This document shows, piece by piece, positions 1 to 6,084 of a stretch of DNA of 7,008 nucleotides. The notes below the pieces were generated by a model, which saw only the letters and a list, made by a program, of their open reading frames with translations, was not told where the DNA came from and made no database searches. How positions within the stretch are numbered: the stretch's first letter is position 1; every line of letters begins with the position of its first letter. Source of the DNA: Fusobacterium sp. (GTDB lineage Bacteria > Fusobacteriota > Fusobacteriia > Fusobacteriales > Fusobacteriaceae); contig JAHHTB010000090.1 in assembly GCA_020024855.1 (NCBI GenBank), positions 1 through 7,008 of the forward strand. Reading direction: 5' to 3'. The position numbers were made by a program, and so were the translations under genes.

Positions 1-1131
1 AAAAGAAGAAAAAGAAGTATTAAAATAATTTTACTTGCTATTGTAATTTTGAGTATTCTTAATATGTTTAGTATTGGTTATTATAAGAAAGATCAGATAA
101 GTTTGATGAAATATATAATTTTAATGGGATTTGCTATTTTTTCTTCATGGCTTGTACCATTTCATTTAAATTATAAAAAATATAGAGAAAAGTATATGAA
201 GATATTATTAATAGTAGGTTCTATAGGAATGTTGTTGCTTATTACATTTGGACCAGTATCAATTGTTCCAGTTATAAAAGGAGCTAGAGGTTGGATAAAA
301 ATAAAAAGTTTTACACTTCAACCATCAGAAATATTAAAAATTCCTTTTATAATTTTACTTTCTAATGTATTAGCTAAAGGTGAAGAAAAAAAATTACCAA
401 TTAAAAAAATAATAATAAATTCTTTTATAATTTTTATAACATTTGCAGTTTTTATATATAATCAAAATGATTTAGGAACAGTTATTCATTATATAGCAAT
501 TTATATCTTTATGCTTTTTTTAACTAAATTAGATAAAAAAATTATAATAGGTGTAACAAGTGTGAGTATAATAAGTGGTATTTTAGGAGGATATTTTATT
601 TTAAAAACTTCAGAAAAAATATCTGGACATTATAACGTAGAAAGAATAAAAATATTTTTAGAGGGGTTATTTAGAAATAGTTATAGTAAAAATAGTAAAG
701 TTGGATATCAAGTAAATCAATCTCTTTTAGCATATGGAAATGGAGGATTTTTTGGTAGAAGTTATGGAAGTGGAGTTCAAAAATATAATTATCTTCCTGA
801 AATACACTCTGATTTTATAATGGCTCTTTTTGGAGAAGAATTAGGATTTATAGGAGTATTTATTATAGTTATACTATTTTTTACTTTGTATAATATAATT
901 ATAGAAATTGCAATTTCATGTAAAGATTGTTTTGGTCGTTATCTTGCTCTTGGAATAGGTGGCTATATTATCAGTCAATTTCTTATAAATATATTTGTAA
1001 CGTTAGGTCTTCTTCCAGTATTTGGAATTCCTATGCCAATATTTAGTTATGGTGGAAGTTCAATGATAGCTATATTTTCAGGAATAGGAATTATACTGAA
1101 TATAAATAAGAGTATGTTTGACAAGAAATAA
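1..1131 (+). CDS. SEDS-family peptidoglycan glycosyltransferase (FtsW/RodA type), 5' end missing
   Basis: This is a polytopic inner-membrane protein of the SEDS family, which polymerises lipid II into glycan strands together with a class B PBP. The frame is open from base 1 with no ATG, GTG or TTG before 49. The basic stretch KRRKRS followed by a hydrophobic run (window residues 7-23) looks like the first membrane segment, so only a few codons should be missing and the TTG at 49 or ATG at 64 would cut into that helix. The 376 codons present fit the roughly 370-400 residue family. Hallmarks are GARGWI followed by LQPSEILK, QNDLGT (Q155-T160), YLPEIHSDF with the presumed catalytic Asp at window residue 271 (bases 811-813), GEELGF, and a C-terminal GIPMPIFSYGGSS. 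The VQKYNYLPE stretch leans towards FtsW, while QxDLGT leans towards RodA, so I leave the paralogue open. In QNDLGT the usual Pro is replaced by Asn. Confidence 0.93.
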   Translation, partial: KRRKRSIKIILLAIVILSILNMFSIGYYKKDQISLMKYIILMGFAIFSSWLVPFHLNYKKYREKYMKILLIVGSIGMLLLITFGPVSIVPVIKGARGWIKIKSFTLQPSEILKIPFIILLSNVLAKGEEKKLPIKKIIINSFIIFITFAVFIYNQNDLGTVIHYIAIYIFMLFLTKLDKKIIIGVTSVSIISGILGGYFILKTSEKISGHYNVERIKIFLEGLFRNSYSKNSKVGYQVNQSLLAYGNGGFFGRSYGSGVQKYNYLPEIHSDFIMALFGEELGFIGVFIIVILFFTLYNIIIEIAISCKDCFGRYLALGIGGYIISQFLINIFVTLGLLPVFGIPMPIFSYGGSSMIAIFSGIGIILNINKSMFDKK

Positions 1132-1146
1132 AATAAAATGTATAAT
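1118..1146 (+). promoter_or_regulatory. Perfect sigma-70-type promoter for the DUF896-asnS operon
   Basis: TTGACA at 1118-1123 and TATAAT at 1141-1146 are separated by exactly 17 bases, a full consensus match. The -35 box lies inside the last codons of the SEDS gene (stop at 1129-1131), so the promoter overlaps the upstream coding end. The expected transcription start is near 1153, giving a leader of about 40 bases to the ATG at 1193. That is too short for a T-box. Even in AT-rich DNA, both perfect hexamers at the optimal spacing are unlikely by chance, although no start-site data exist here. Confidence 0.8.
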
Positions 1147-1192
1147 TAGCAATATGCTTTAATATTTATTTAAAAGCGAATAGGAGAATAAA

Positions 1193-1390
1193 ATGGAAAT
1201 GAAAGATATTATAGAAAAAGTAAATTACTTTTCTAAACTAGCAAAGACAAGACCTTTAACAGATGAAGAGGTTGAAGAAAGACATAAATATAGACAGCTT
1301 TATCTAGAAAAATTTAGAGCCCAAGTTAGAGCTCATCTTGATAATATAGAAATAGTAGATGAAACATCAAATAAAGAAAAACTAAACTAG
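1193..1390 (+). CDS. DUF896 (UPF0291/YnzC-like) small protein
   Basis: This 65-residue cytoplasmic protein has no signal or membrane segment. Its pattern matches the DUF896/UPF0291 family, whose prototype is Bacillus YnzC: a helix with an IxxVNxxxKLAKxxxLTxEE layout (around residues 6-27), then a second helix with ERHKYRQLYLEKFRAQVRAHL (split by the family as RxxYLxxFR), then a short NIEIVDE tail. The family is known as a small helical hairpin of undefined biochemical function. The start at 1193 is supported by AGGAG at 1182-1186, six bases upstream; an ATG two codons later is less well placed. It lies nine bases before asnS and directly behind a consensus promoter, so it is the first cistron of the asnS transcript. 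The usual Gly of the KxxGLT motif is replaced (KTRPLT). I do not assign a function. Confidence 0.88.
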   Translation: MEMKDIIEKVNYFSKLAKTRPLTDEEVEERHKYRQLYLEKFRAQVRAHLDNIEIVDETSNKEKLN

Positions 1391-1395
1391 GGGGA
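1389..1395 (+). promoter_or_regulatory. Ribosome binding site of asnS overlapping the upstream stop codon
   Basis: AGGGGGA includes the last two bases of the DUF896 TAG stop (1388-1390) and lies just before the asnS ATG at 1400. Ribosomes finishing the small gene would sit over this site, so translation of the two genes is probably coupled (inference). Confidence 0.6.
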
Positions 1396-1399
1396 CAAT

Positions 1400-2791
1400 A
1401 TGTGTAAAACTACAGTAAGAAATTTATATAGAAATGAAAAAGAATTTCTAGGAAAAGAAGTAGAAGTTTCAGGTTGGGTAAGAAAATTAAGAGACCAAAA
1501 AAACTTTGGATTTATTGAAGTAAATGATGGTTCTTTCTTTAAAGGAATACAAGTTGTATATGATACAGAACTTGAAAACTTTGAAGAAATATCTCACTTA
1601 TCAATCTCATCATCAATAACTATAAGAGGAATTTTTAAAGAGTCTGAAGGAAAAGGACAAGCTACAGAAATAAAAGCTCAAAAAATAGAAATATTACAAA
1701 AGGCTTCTTTAGAATATCCACTTCAAAATAAAAGACAATCATTTGAATATTTAAGAGAAATTGCTCATTTAAGACCAAGAACAAATACATTTGCAGCTGT
1801 ATTTAGAGTAAGGTCAGTTCTTGCTTATGCAATACATAAATTTTTCCAAGAACAAGGATTTGTATACACACATACTCCAATAATAACAGGATCAGATGCT
1901 GAGGGAGCAGGAGAGATGTTTAGAGTAACAACATTAGATCTAAATAATCTTCCAAAAACAGAAGCAGGAGTTATAGACAATTCTAAAGATTTCTTTGGAA
2001 AATCAACTAACTTAACAGTAAGTGGACAATTAAATGGTGAAACTTATTGTTCAGCATTTAGAAATATCTATACTTTCGGTCCAACATTCAGAGCAGAAAA
2101 TTCTAATACATCAAGACATGCTGCTGAATTCTGGATGATAGAGCCTGAGATTGCTTTTGCAGACTTAAATGCAAATATGGATTTAGGGGAAGCAATGATT
2201 AAATATATTATAAAATATGTTATGGATGAATGTCCTGAAGAAATGCAATTCTTTAACCAATTTATAGAAAAAGGATTAATAGATAAATTAAATAATGTTT
2301 TAGACAATGAATTTGCAAGAGTAACTTATACAGAAGCTATTGATATTCTTCTTGCGTCAGGACAAAAATTTAGCTATCCAGTAAAATGGGGAATAGATTT
2401 ACAAAGTGAACATGAAAGATTCCTAGCAGAAAAACATTTTGGAAAACCTGTATTCTTAACAGACTATCCAAAAGATATTAAAGCTTTCTATATGAAACTT
2501 AATGAAGATGGAAAAACTGTAAGAGCTATGGACTTATTAGCACCGGGAATTGGAGAGATAATAGGAGGTTCTCAAAGAGAGGATAACTTAGAAGCTCTTG
2601 AAAAGAGAATGGACGAAGTAGGTCTTAATAAAGAAGATTATGGTTTCTATCTTGACTTAAGAAGATTTGGAAGTTTCCCACATTCAGGATATGGACTTGG
2701 ATTTGAAAGAATGATGATGTATATTACAGGTATGACTAACATAAGAGACGTAATACCATTCCCAAGAACACCAGGTAATGCAGCATTCTAA
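1400..2791 (+). CDS. asnS: Asparaginyl-tRNA synthetase (AsnRS)
   Basis: This cytosolic class IIb synthetase charges tRNA-Asn with asparagine using ATP. At 463 residues it is close to the usual bacterial length (about 465). An N-terminal OB-fold anticodon-binding domain (around residues 15-105, beginning VSGWVRKLRDQKNFGFIEVN) is followed by the class II catalytic core. The motif 1 region is LRPRTNTFAAVFRVRS. Motif 2 is FGPTFRAENSNTSRH, with the ATP-binding Arg at 231, and continues into EFWMIEPEIAF. Motif 3 is GLGFERMMMYITG, with Arg437. The RAENSNTSRH and PFPRTPGN signatures point to AsnRS rather than AspRS. SDAEGAGEMF carries Ala where many AsnRS have Cys; this is a minor variation. Its presence implies direct Asn-tRNA charging, although the window cannot show whether an amidotransferase route also exists. 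It is the second gene of an operon driven from 1118-1146. No T-box or other leader control is visible. Confidence 0.98.
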   Translation: MCKTTVRNLYRNEKEFLGKEVEVSGWVRKLRDQKNFGFIEVNDGSFFKGIQVVYDTELENFEEISHLSISSSITIRGIFKESEGKGQATEIKAQKIEILQKASLEYPLQNKRQSFEYLREIAHLRPRTNTFAAVFRVRSVLAYAIHKFFQEQGFVYTHTPIITGSDAEGAGEMFRVTTLDLNNLPKTEAGVIDNSKDFFGKSTNLTVSGQLNGETYCSAFRNIYTFGPTFRAENSNTSRHAAEFWMIEPEIAFADLNANMDLGEAMIKYIIKYVMDECPEEMQFFNQFIEKGLIDKLNNVLDNEFARVTYTEAIDILLASGQKFSYPVKWGIDLQSEHERFLAEKHFGKPVFLTDYPKDIKAFYMKLNEDGKTVRAMDLLAPGIGEIIGGSQREDNLEALEKRMDEVGLNKEDYGFYLDLRRFGSFPHSGYGLGFERMMMYITGMTNIRDVIPFPRTPGNAAF

Positions 2792-2828
2792 TAAAAAATA
2801 AATTATAAAATATAAAAGGAGATGAAAA

Positions 2829-3854
2829 ATGGTACTTATTCTATTGATAATGTTAACAGTTTTTTTTCTCCTTTTTTATATAGTTACATATCCTTACAAC
2901 TTCAAATTTGATAGAAAATTGAGAAGAGTAAGGAGCTTTTCCGAAGTTACCTATATAAGCAAGGAAGACAAAAACTTTAATAGATATGATTTTGATAAAA
3001 TAGATGAACTTTTAAATATTGAAGAAAAATTTTTAGATAGTAAATATGTTGATGAAAAAATGAGATATATTTTAATAACTCCAAAGGGAAAAATAAAAGA
3101 AGATACCCCTTGTCTTTTTCTTTTACATGGGATAAGAGATTATCCTGAGGATTGGATAAATAGAGCATATCTTTTAGAAAATTATTTAACACTTAGAGAA
3201 ATGAATTTGGTAGATGATATTATTTTTATTTTGCCAGCATCTGGATACAATGGAGAAAGTTGGTATACTAATTTTTTCAAAGATAAAAAACATAAATACG
3301 AAGATTATTTTAGCAATGAACTTTATGAGGAAGCTAAGAAAATTTCTCCAAAGGGAAAAGTTGGAATAGCTGGATTTTCTATGGGAGGGTATGGAGCATT
3401 TAAAATAGGTCTTAATCACATAGAAAAATATAGTGTAGTTGGAAGTTTTTCAGGTGCAGTAAGTCTTATAAGAATGAGTGTAAACAGAAGAGTAATGAGA
3501 ATGATGAAATATGTTTATATTCCAAAATTTCTTTTTAATGATTTAGATAAATCTCTTTTTATTAGAATTTTTAGTTCGTGGGGTTGGAGAATTTTAAAAC
3601 AAGATCCATATAGTATAATAAAGGTGATAGATAAAAATAGAATAGTTGGAAAGAAATTCTATATAAGTGTTGGAGCAGAGGATAAAAAACCGTATTTAAT
3701 GTTACAACAATGGATAGATATAGTGGGAAGATTAAAAAAATATGGGGTAGATTTTAAAGGTTATATTTATAAAGATGAAATTCATACATGGGAATATATA
3801 TCTAAAGATTTACCAAATTTTATACACTATTTTAATGAAAAAATAAAAAAATAA
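2829..3854 (+). CDS. Membrane-anchored alpha/beta-hydrolase, putative esterase (esterase D / tributyrin esterase type)
   Basis: This 341-residue protein has one N-terminal hydrophobic segment (residues 2-21) followed by a basic patch (K26 to R35) and a serine-hydrolase domain from about residue 70. The oxyanion-hole region is LLHGIRDYPEDW (H100, G101). The nucleophile elbow is GFSMGGYGAF with Ser184. The likely triad partners are Asp285 in VGAEDKK and His319 in IHTWEY. This order and the GFSMGG elbow fit the PF00756 'putative esterase' family, which includes tributyrin esterases, S-formylglutathione hydrolases and feruloyl esterases, so a carboxyl- or O-acyl-ester substrate is expected; the actual substrate is unknown. 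There is no cleavable signal motif. The positive charges after the helix would by the positive-inside rule keep the catalytic domain in the cytoplasm. AGGAGAT at 2817-2823 supports the start. It follows asnS by 37 bases with no terminator, so it is probably co-transcribed. Confidence 0.88.
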   Translation: MVLILLIMLTVFFLLFYIVTYPYNFKFDRKLRRVRSFSEVTYISKEDKNFNRYDFDKIDELLNIEEKFLDSKYVDEKMRYILITPKGKIKEDTPCLFLLHGIRDYPEDWINRAYLLENYLTLREMNLVDDIIFILPASGYNGESWYTNFFKDKKHKYEDYFSNELYEEAKKISPKGKVGIAGFSMGGYGAFKIGLNHIEKYSVVGSFSGAVSLIRMSVNRRVMRMMKYVYIPKFLFNDLDKSLFIRIFSSWGWRILKQDPYSIIKVIDKNRIVGKKFYISVGAEDKKPYLMLQQWIDIVGRLKKYGVDFKGYIYKDEIHTWEYISKDLPNFIHYFNEKIKK

Positions 3855-3860
3855 AGAATA

Positions 3861-3889
3861 TTGACGTGATAGTTCTAATGTGTTATGCT
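3861..3889 (+). promoter_or_regulatory. Predicted extended -10 promoter for the envelope operon
   Basis: TTGACG at 3861-3866 is followed after 17 bases by TATGCT at 3884-3889, with an extended -10 TG at 3881-3882 in the correct TGn position. The expected start is near 3896, leaving a leader of about 57 bases before the ATG at 3953. It lies in the 98-base gap between the esterase and lipoprotein genes, the largest gap within the same-strand genes. No terminator is visible between the esterase stop and this promoter, so upstream read-through may add to it. Confidence 0.65.
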
Positions 3890-3893
3890 ATCA
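3867..3893. repeat. Inverted repeat TGATAG/CTATCA bracketing the spacer and -10
   Basis: Six-base arms, TGATAG at 3867-3872 and CTATCA at 3888-3893, are perfect reverse complements separated by 15 bases. They span the promoter spacer and the -10 box. They could be two half-sites for a dimeric regulator, or chance in AT-rich sequence. Confidence 0.3.
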
Positions 3894-3900
3894 TTGAAAA

Positions 3901-3914
3901 TGACTATTTAGTCA
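3901..3914. promoter_or_regulatory. Compact palindrome, candidate operator
   Basis: TGACTA at 3901-3906 and TAGTCA at 3909-3914 are perfect reverse complements with a two-base centre. The site falls at about +6 to +19 relative to the predicted start, a position where a bound repressor would block transcription. Short near-symmetric sites of this kind are typical of dimeric TetR- or MarR-type regulators (general knowledge). No regulator gene is in the window. The arms are too short and AT-rich, and lack a T-run, to be a convincing terminator. Confidence 0.45.
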
Positions 3915-3952
3915 GTTAGTTTTAATTTATTTTAAAGAGATAGGCAGGAATA

Positions 3953-4258
3953 ATGAAAAAATATATATTAACAATAATATTATCAACTATGTTTTTTTCC
4001 TGTGCTTCATTATCATATAATTATACTCAGGTTGAATTTATAGATGAATATAATAAAACTGTAAAATATTTTGATAAAGTAGTGGAAGCTCCTATTAAAA
4101 AGTCAGATTTAAGAAGATTGAGAAAGAGATTTATTTTTCTTAAAAAACAACTTTATAAAAATAATGATAACTATGAACGTCTTAATGAGATAATAGTAAA
4201 TGATTACAGTATAAAAATAGATGAATATCTAATGTTTGTAGAAGATTTAAGTGATTAA
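3953..4258 (+). CDS. Small predicted lipoprotein, family not recognised
   Basis: This 101-residue protein begins with a lipoprotein-type signal: MKK, a hydrophobic stretch (residues 4-15) and FFSC, with the lipidated Cys predicted at residue 17. Phe at -3 is less usual than Leu/Val/Ile, but Ser at -1 fits. The mature part of about 85 residues is strongly charged and looks largely helical, with a basic run around residues 53-71 (KKSDLRRLRKRF onward) and an acidic C-terminus. No known domain is recognised. The start is supported by AGG elements at 3942-3944 and 3946-3948; the first has the better spacing. It is the first gene after the 3861-3889 promoter and lies 21 bases before the glycosyltransferase-deacetylase gene. 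That placement suggests an envelope role, but the function is unknown. Confidence 0.78.
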   Translation: MKKYILTIILSTMFFSCASLSYNYTQVEFIDEYNKTVKYFDKVVEAPIKKSDLRRLRKRFIFLKKQLYKNNDNYERLNEIIVNDYSIKIDEYLMFVEDLSD

Positions 4259-4279
4259 TCTTTATAAAACGGAGGCATA

Positions 4280-6082
4280 ATGAATATATTAATGGCACTT
4301 TCTCAGCTTGAAGTAACAGGAGCAGAGGTATATGCAGTAAATTTAGCAAATGAGCTAATAAAAAGAGGAAATAATGTATGCATTGCATCTGATACTTTAA
4401 CAAAGAAAACAGAGGCTGAATATTTTAAAATAGAATTTAATAAAAGAAAACTTTCTCAAAGAGTAGAACACATAAAGGAACTTTTGAGAATAATAAAGGA
4501 AAAAGATATTCATGTGGTACATGCACATTCAAGAGCATCATCATGGAGTGCTATGATAGCATGTAAAATAGCAGGTATACCACTTGTTACAACAACACAT
4601 GGAAAACAACCTGTTCATTTGAGTAGAAAAATAATAAAAGGGTTTGGAGATTATTCTATTGCAGTTTGTGAAAATGTGTATGAACAAATGTCAGAAGAAT
4701 TAAATTTCAAAAAAGAAAAAATAGAAGTGTTAAGAAATCCTGTAAATTGTGAAGAATATAAATTTTCAAAAAAAATTAGAGAGAATAATGAGATAGTAGT
4801 ATCCATTATTGGAAGATTATCAGGACCAAAAGGAGATGTAACATACAGTCTTTTAGAGGAACTTGTAAAAAATGAAAATTATATAATTCGTGTAATAGGT
4901 GGAAAAGATCTTCCTAAAAGATTTGAAAAATTTAAAGATAAAGTAAATTTTATGGGATATATAAATAATGTTTCTGAGGAAATTGTAAAATCCAATATAG
5001 TGATAGGAGCAGGTAGAGTGGCTGTTGAGGGGATACTTTCTGGTATTCCTGTTATTGCTGTTGGTGAATCAGAATATATTGGTGTAATATCAGATAATAC
5101 TATTAAAAATGGGCTTAAGAGTAATTTTGGAGATATAGGAAAAATTGGTTCAAGAGATAAGGTTGATGTTAGTAGTGTAAATAATGATATAGAAATATGT
5201 CTTGTAAAAACAGAAAAAGAACTTTTAAAATTAAGAGATGTAGCTTGTGAAAATTTTTCATTTGAAAAAATAGTGGATAGAATAGAAAAAATTTATTCTA
5301 AACAATATGTACTTAAGAAAAAATATGAGATGCCTGTGATAATGTATCATAGAGTTATTGAAGATAAAGATGAAGAAAAAGGAGTACATGGAACATATAT
5401 AACAGTTGAAAAATTTGAAGAGCATATGAAATATTTAAAAGATAAAGGCTATAAAACAGTTACTTTTGAAGATTTAAAGAATGGAAATTATAGACATAGA
5501 TTTGATAGAGGTAATAAGTGGATAGTTTTAACTTTTGATGATGGATATAAAGATAACTATACTCATGCTTTTCCAATTTTAAAAAAATATGGTTTTAAAG
5601 CAACTATCTATCTTTTAGGAACTTTGAAATATAATAAATGGGACGTTGAAAAACCAGAAAATCCAGAAAAAAGTTTTCCTTTAATGGATGATAATGAAAT
5701 TTTGGAAATGCAAGAGTATGGAATAGAATTTGGTGGACATTCAATGACTCACTCAGAGATGAGTAAAATAGAAAAAAAAGTAGCTCATGAGGAAATAATA
5801 GAATCAAGAAATATTTTAGAAAAGAAACTAGGAAGAAAATTAGTATGTTTTGCTTATCCTTATGGAGATAGAGATGAGGGAGTAAGAAATCTTGTAAAAG
5901 AAGAGGGATATGAATTTGCTGTTGCAACAGATAGTGGAGATATATCTTTTCAAGAAGATTTGTATAATATAAGACGTATTGGTATTTTTCCAACAAATGG
6001 ACTTAGAAGTTTTAGAAGAAAAACAAGTGGAAAATATAATTTTATAAAAATAAAGAGAGAAAAAACATTAGGAGGGAAATGA
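4280..6082 (+). CDS. Bifunctional glycosyltransferase (GT4-like) / polysaccharide deacetylase (CE4, NodB) fusion
   Basis: This 600-residue protein has two enzyme domains. Residues 1 to about 345 form a GT-B glycosyltransferase of GT4 type: TGAE near the N-terminus (13-16), VVHAHSRAS, TTTHGK, the donor-phosphate motif GRLSGPKG (R179, K184) and AVEGILSGIPVIAVG with E250. The first Glu of the classical EX7E pair is absent (Ile242/Gly243). Residues from about 352 form a NodB deacetylase: MYHRV (355-359), TFDDG (418-422; D420 presumed base, D421 metal), HSMTH (H487, H491, metal) and FAYPYG (524-529), in a pattern closer to the PgaB/IcaB branch than to chitin deacetylases. It has no signal peptide or membrane helix, so it is predicted cytoplasmic, whereas most CE4 enzymes are exported. 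A reasonable inference is transfer of a GlcNAc-like sugar to a lipid-linked or LPS precursor and its N-deacetylation. GGAGG at 4271-4275 supports the start. The TGA stop is two bases before the likely start of the next gene. Confidence 0.9.
   Translation: MNILMALSQLEVTGAEVYAVNLANELIKRGNNVCIASDTLTKKTEAEYFKIEFNKRKLSQRVEHIKELLRIIKEKDIHVVHAHSRASSWSAMIACKIAGIPLVTTTHGKQPVHLSRKIIKGFGDYSIAVCENVYEQMSEELNFKKEKIEVLRNPVNCEEYKFSKKIRENNEIVVSIIGRLSGPKGDVTYSLLEELVKNENYIIRVIGGKDLPKRFEKFKDKVNFMGYINNVSEEIVKSNIVIGAGRVAVEGILSGIPVIAVGESEYIGVISDNTIKNGLKSNFGDIGKIGSRDKVDVSSVNNDIEICLVKTEKELLKLRDVACENFSFEKIVDRIEKIYSKQYVLKKKYEMPVIMYHRVIEDKDEEKGVHGTYITVEKFEEHMKYLKDKGYKTVTFEDLKNGNYRHRFDRGNKWIVLTFDDGYKDNYTHAFPILKKYGFKATIYLLGTLKYNKWDVEKPENPEKSFPLMDDNEILEMQEYGIEFGGHSMTHSEMSKIEKKVAHEEIIESRNILEKKLGRKLVCFAYPYGDRDEGVRNLVKEEGYEFAVATDSGDISFQEDLYNIRRIGIFPTNGLRSFRRKTSGKYNFIKIKREKTLGGK
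6070..6076 (+). promoter_or_regulatory. Strong ribosome binding site deciding the start of the MipA-like gene
   Basis: AGGAGGG ends two bases before the ATG at 6079 and eight bases before the ATG at 6085. The second spacing is normal and the first is too tight, so 6085 is the likely start. The site lies within the last codons of the fusion gene, suggesting coupled translation. Confidence 0.75.
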
Positions 6083-6084
6083 TT

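Noticed and set aside
49..1131. TTG at 49 as the start of the SEDS gene
   Set aside because: The frame is open back to base 1 and the upstream codons encode a basic stretch and most of the first membrane helix, so the true start is left of the window.
1147..1192. Possible T-box or other leader regulator upstream of asnS
   Set aside because: The leader after the consensus promoter is only about 40 bases and shows no strong hairpin or T-box core.
2792..2828. TATAAA-like stretches between asnS and the esterase as a promoter
   Set aside because: They are simple AT-rich sequence without a -35 box at proper spacing.
3855..3952. Terminator after the esterase gene
   Set aside because: The only symmetric elements have six-base AT-rich arms without a following T-run; an operator is the better reading of the palindrome.
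2068..4403. Four minus-strand open frames of 71-79 codons (2068-2307, 2977-3192, 3186-3419, 4182-4403)
   Set aside because: They lie wholly or mostly opposite well-supported plus-strand genes, and none shows a recognisable domain.
5604..5996. Minus-strand open frame of 130 codons opposite the deacetylase domain
   Set aside because: It lies entirely opposite a well-supported enzyme gene, and its Leu/His/Tyr-rich product looks like antisense of AT-rich codons with no domain.
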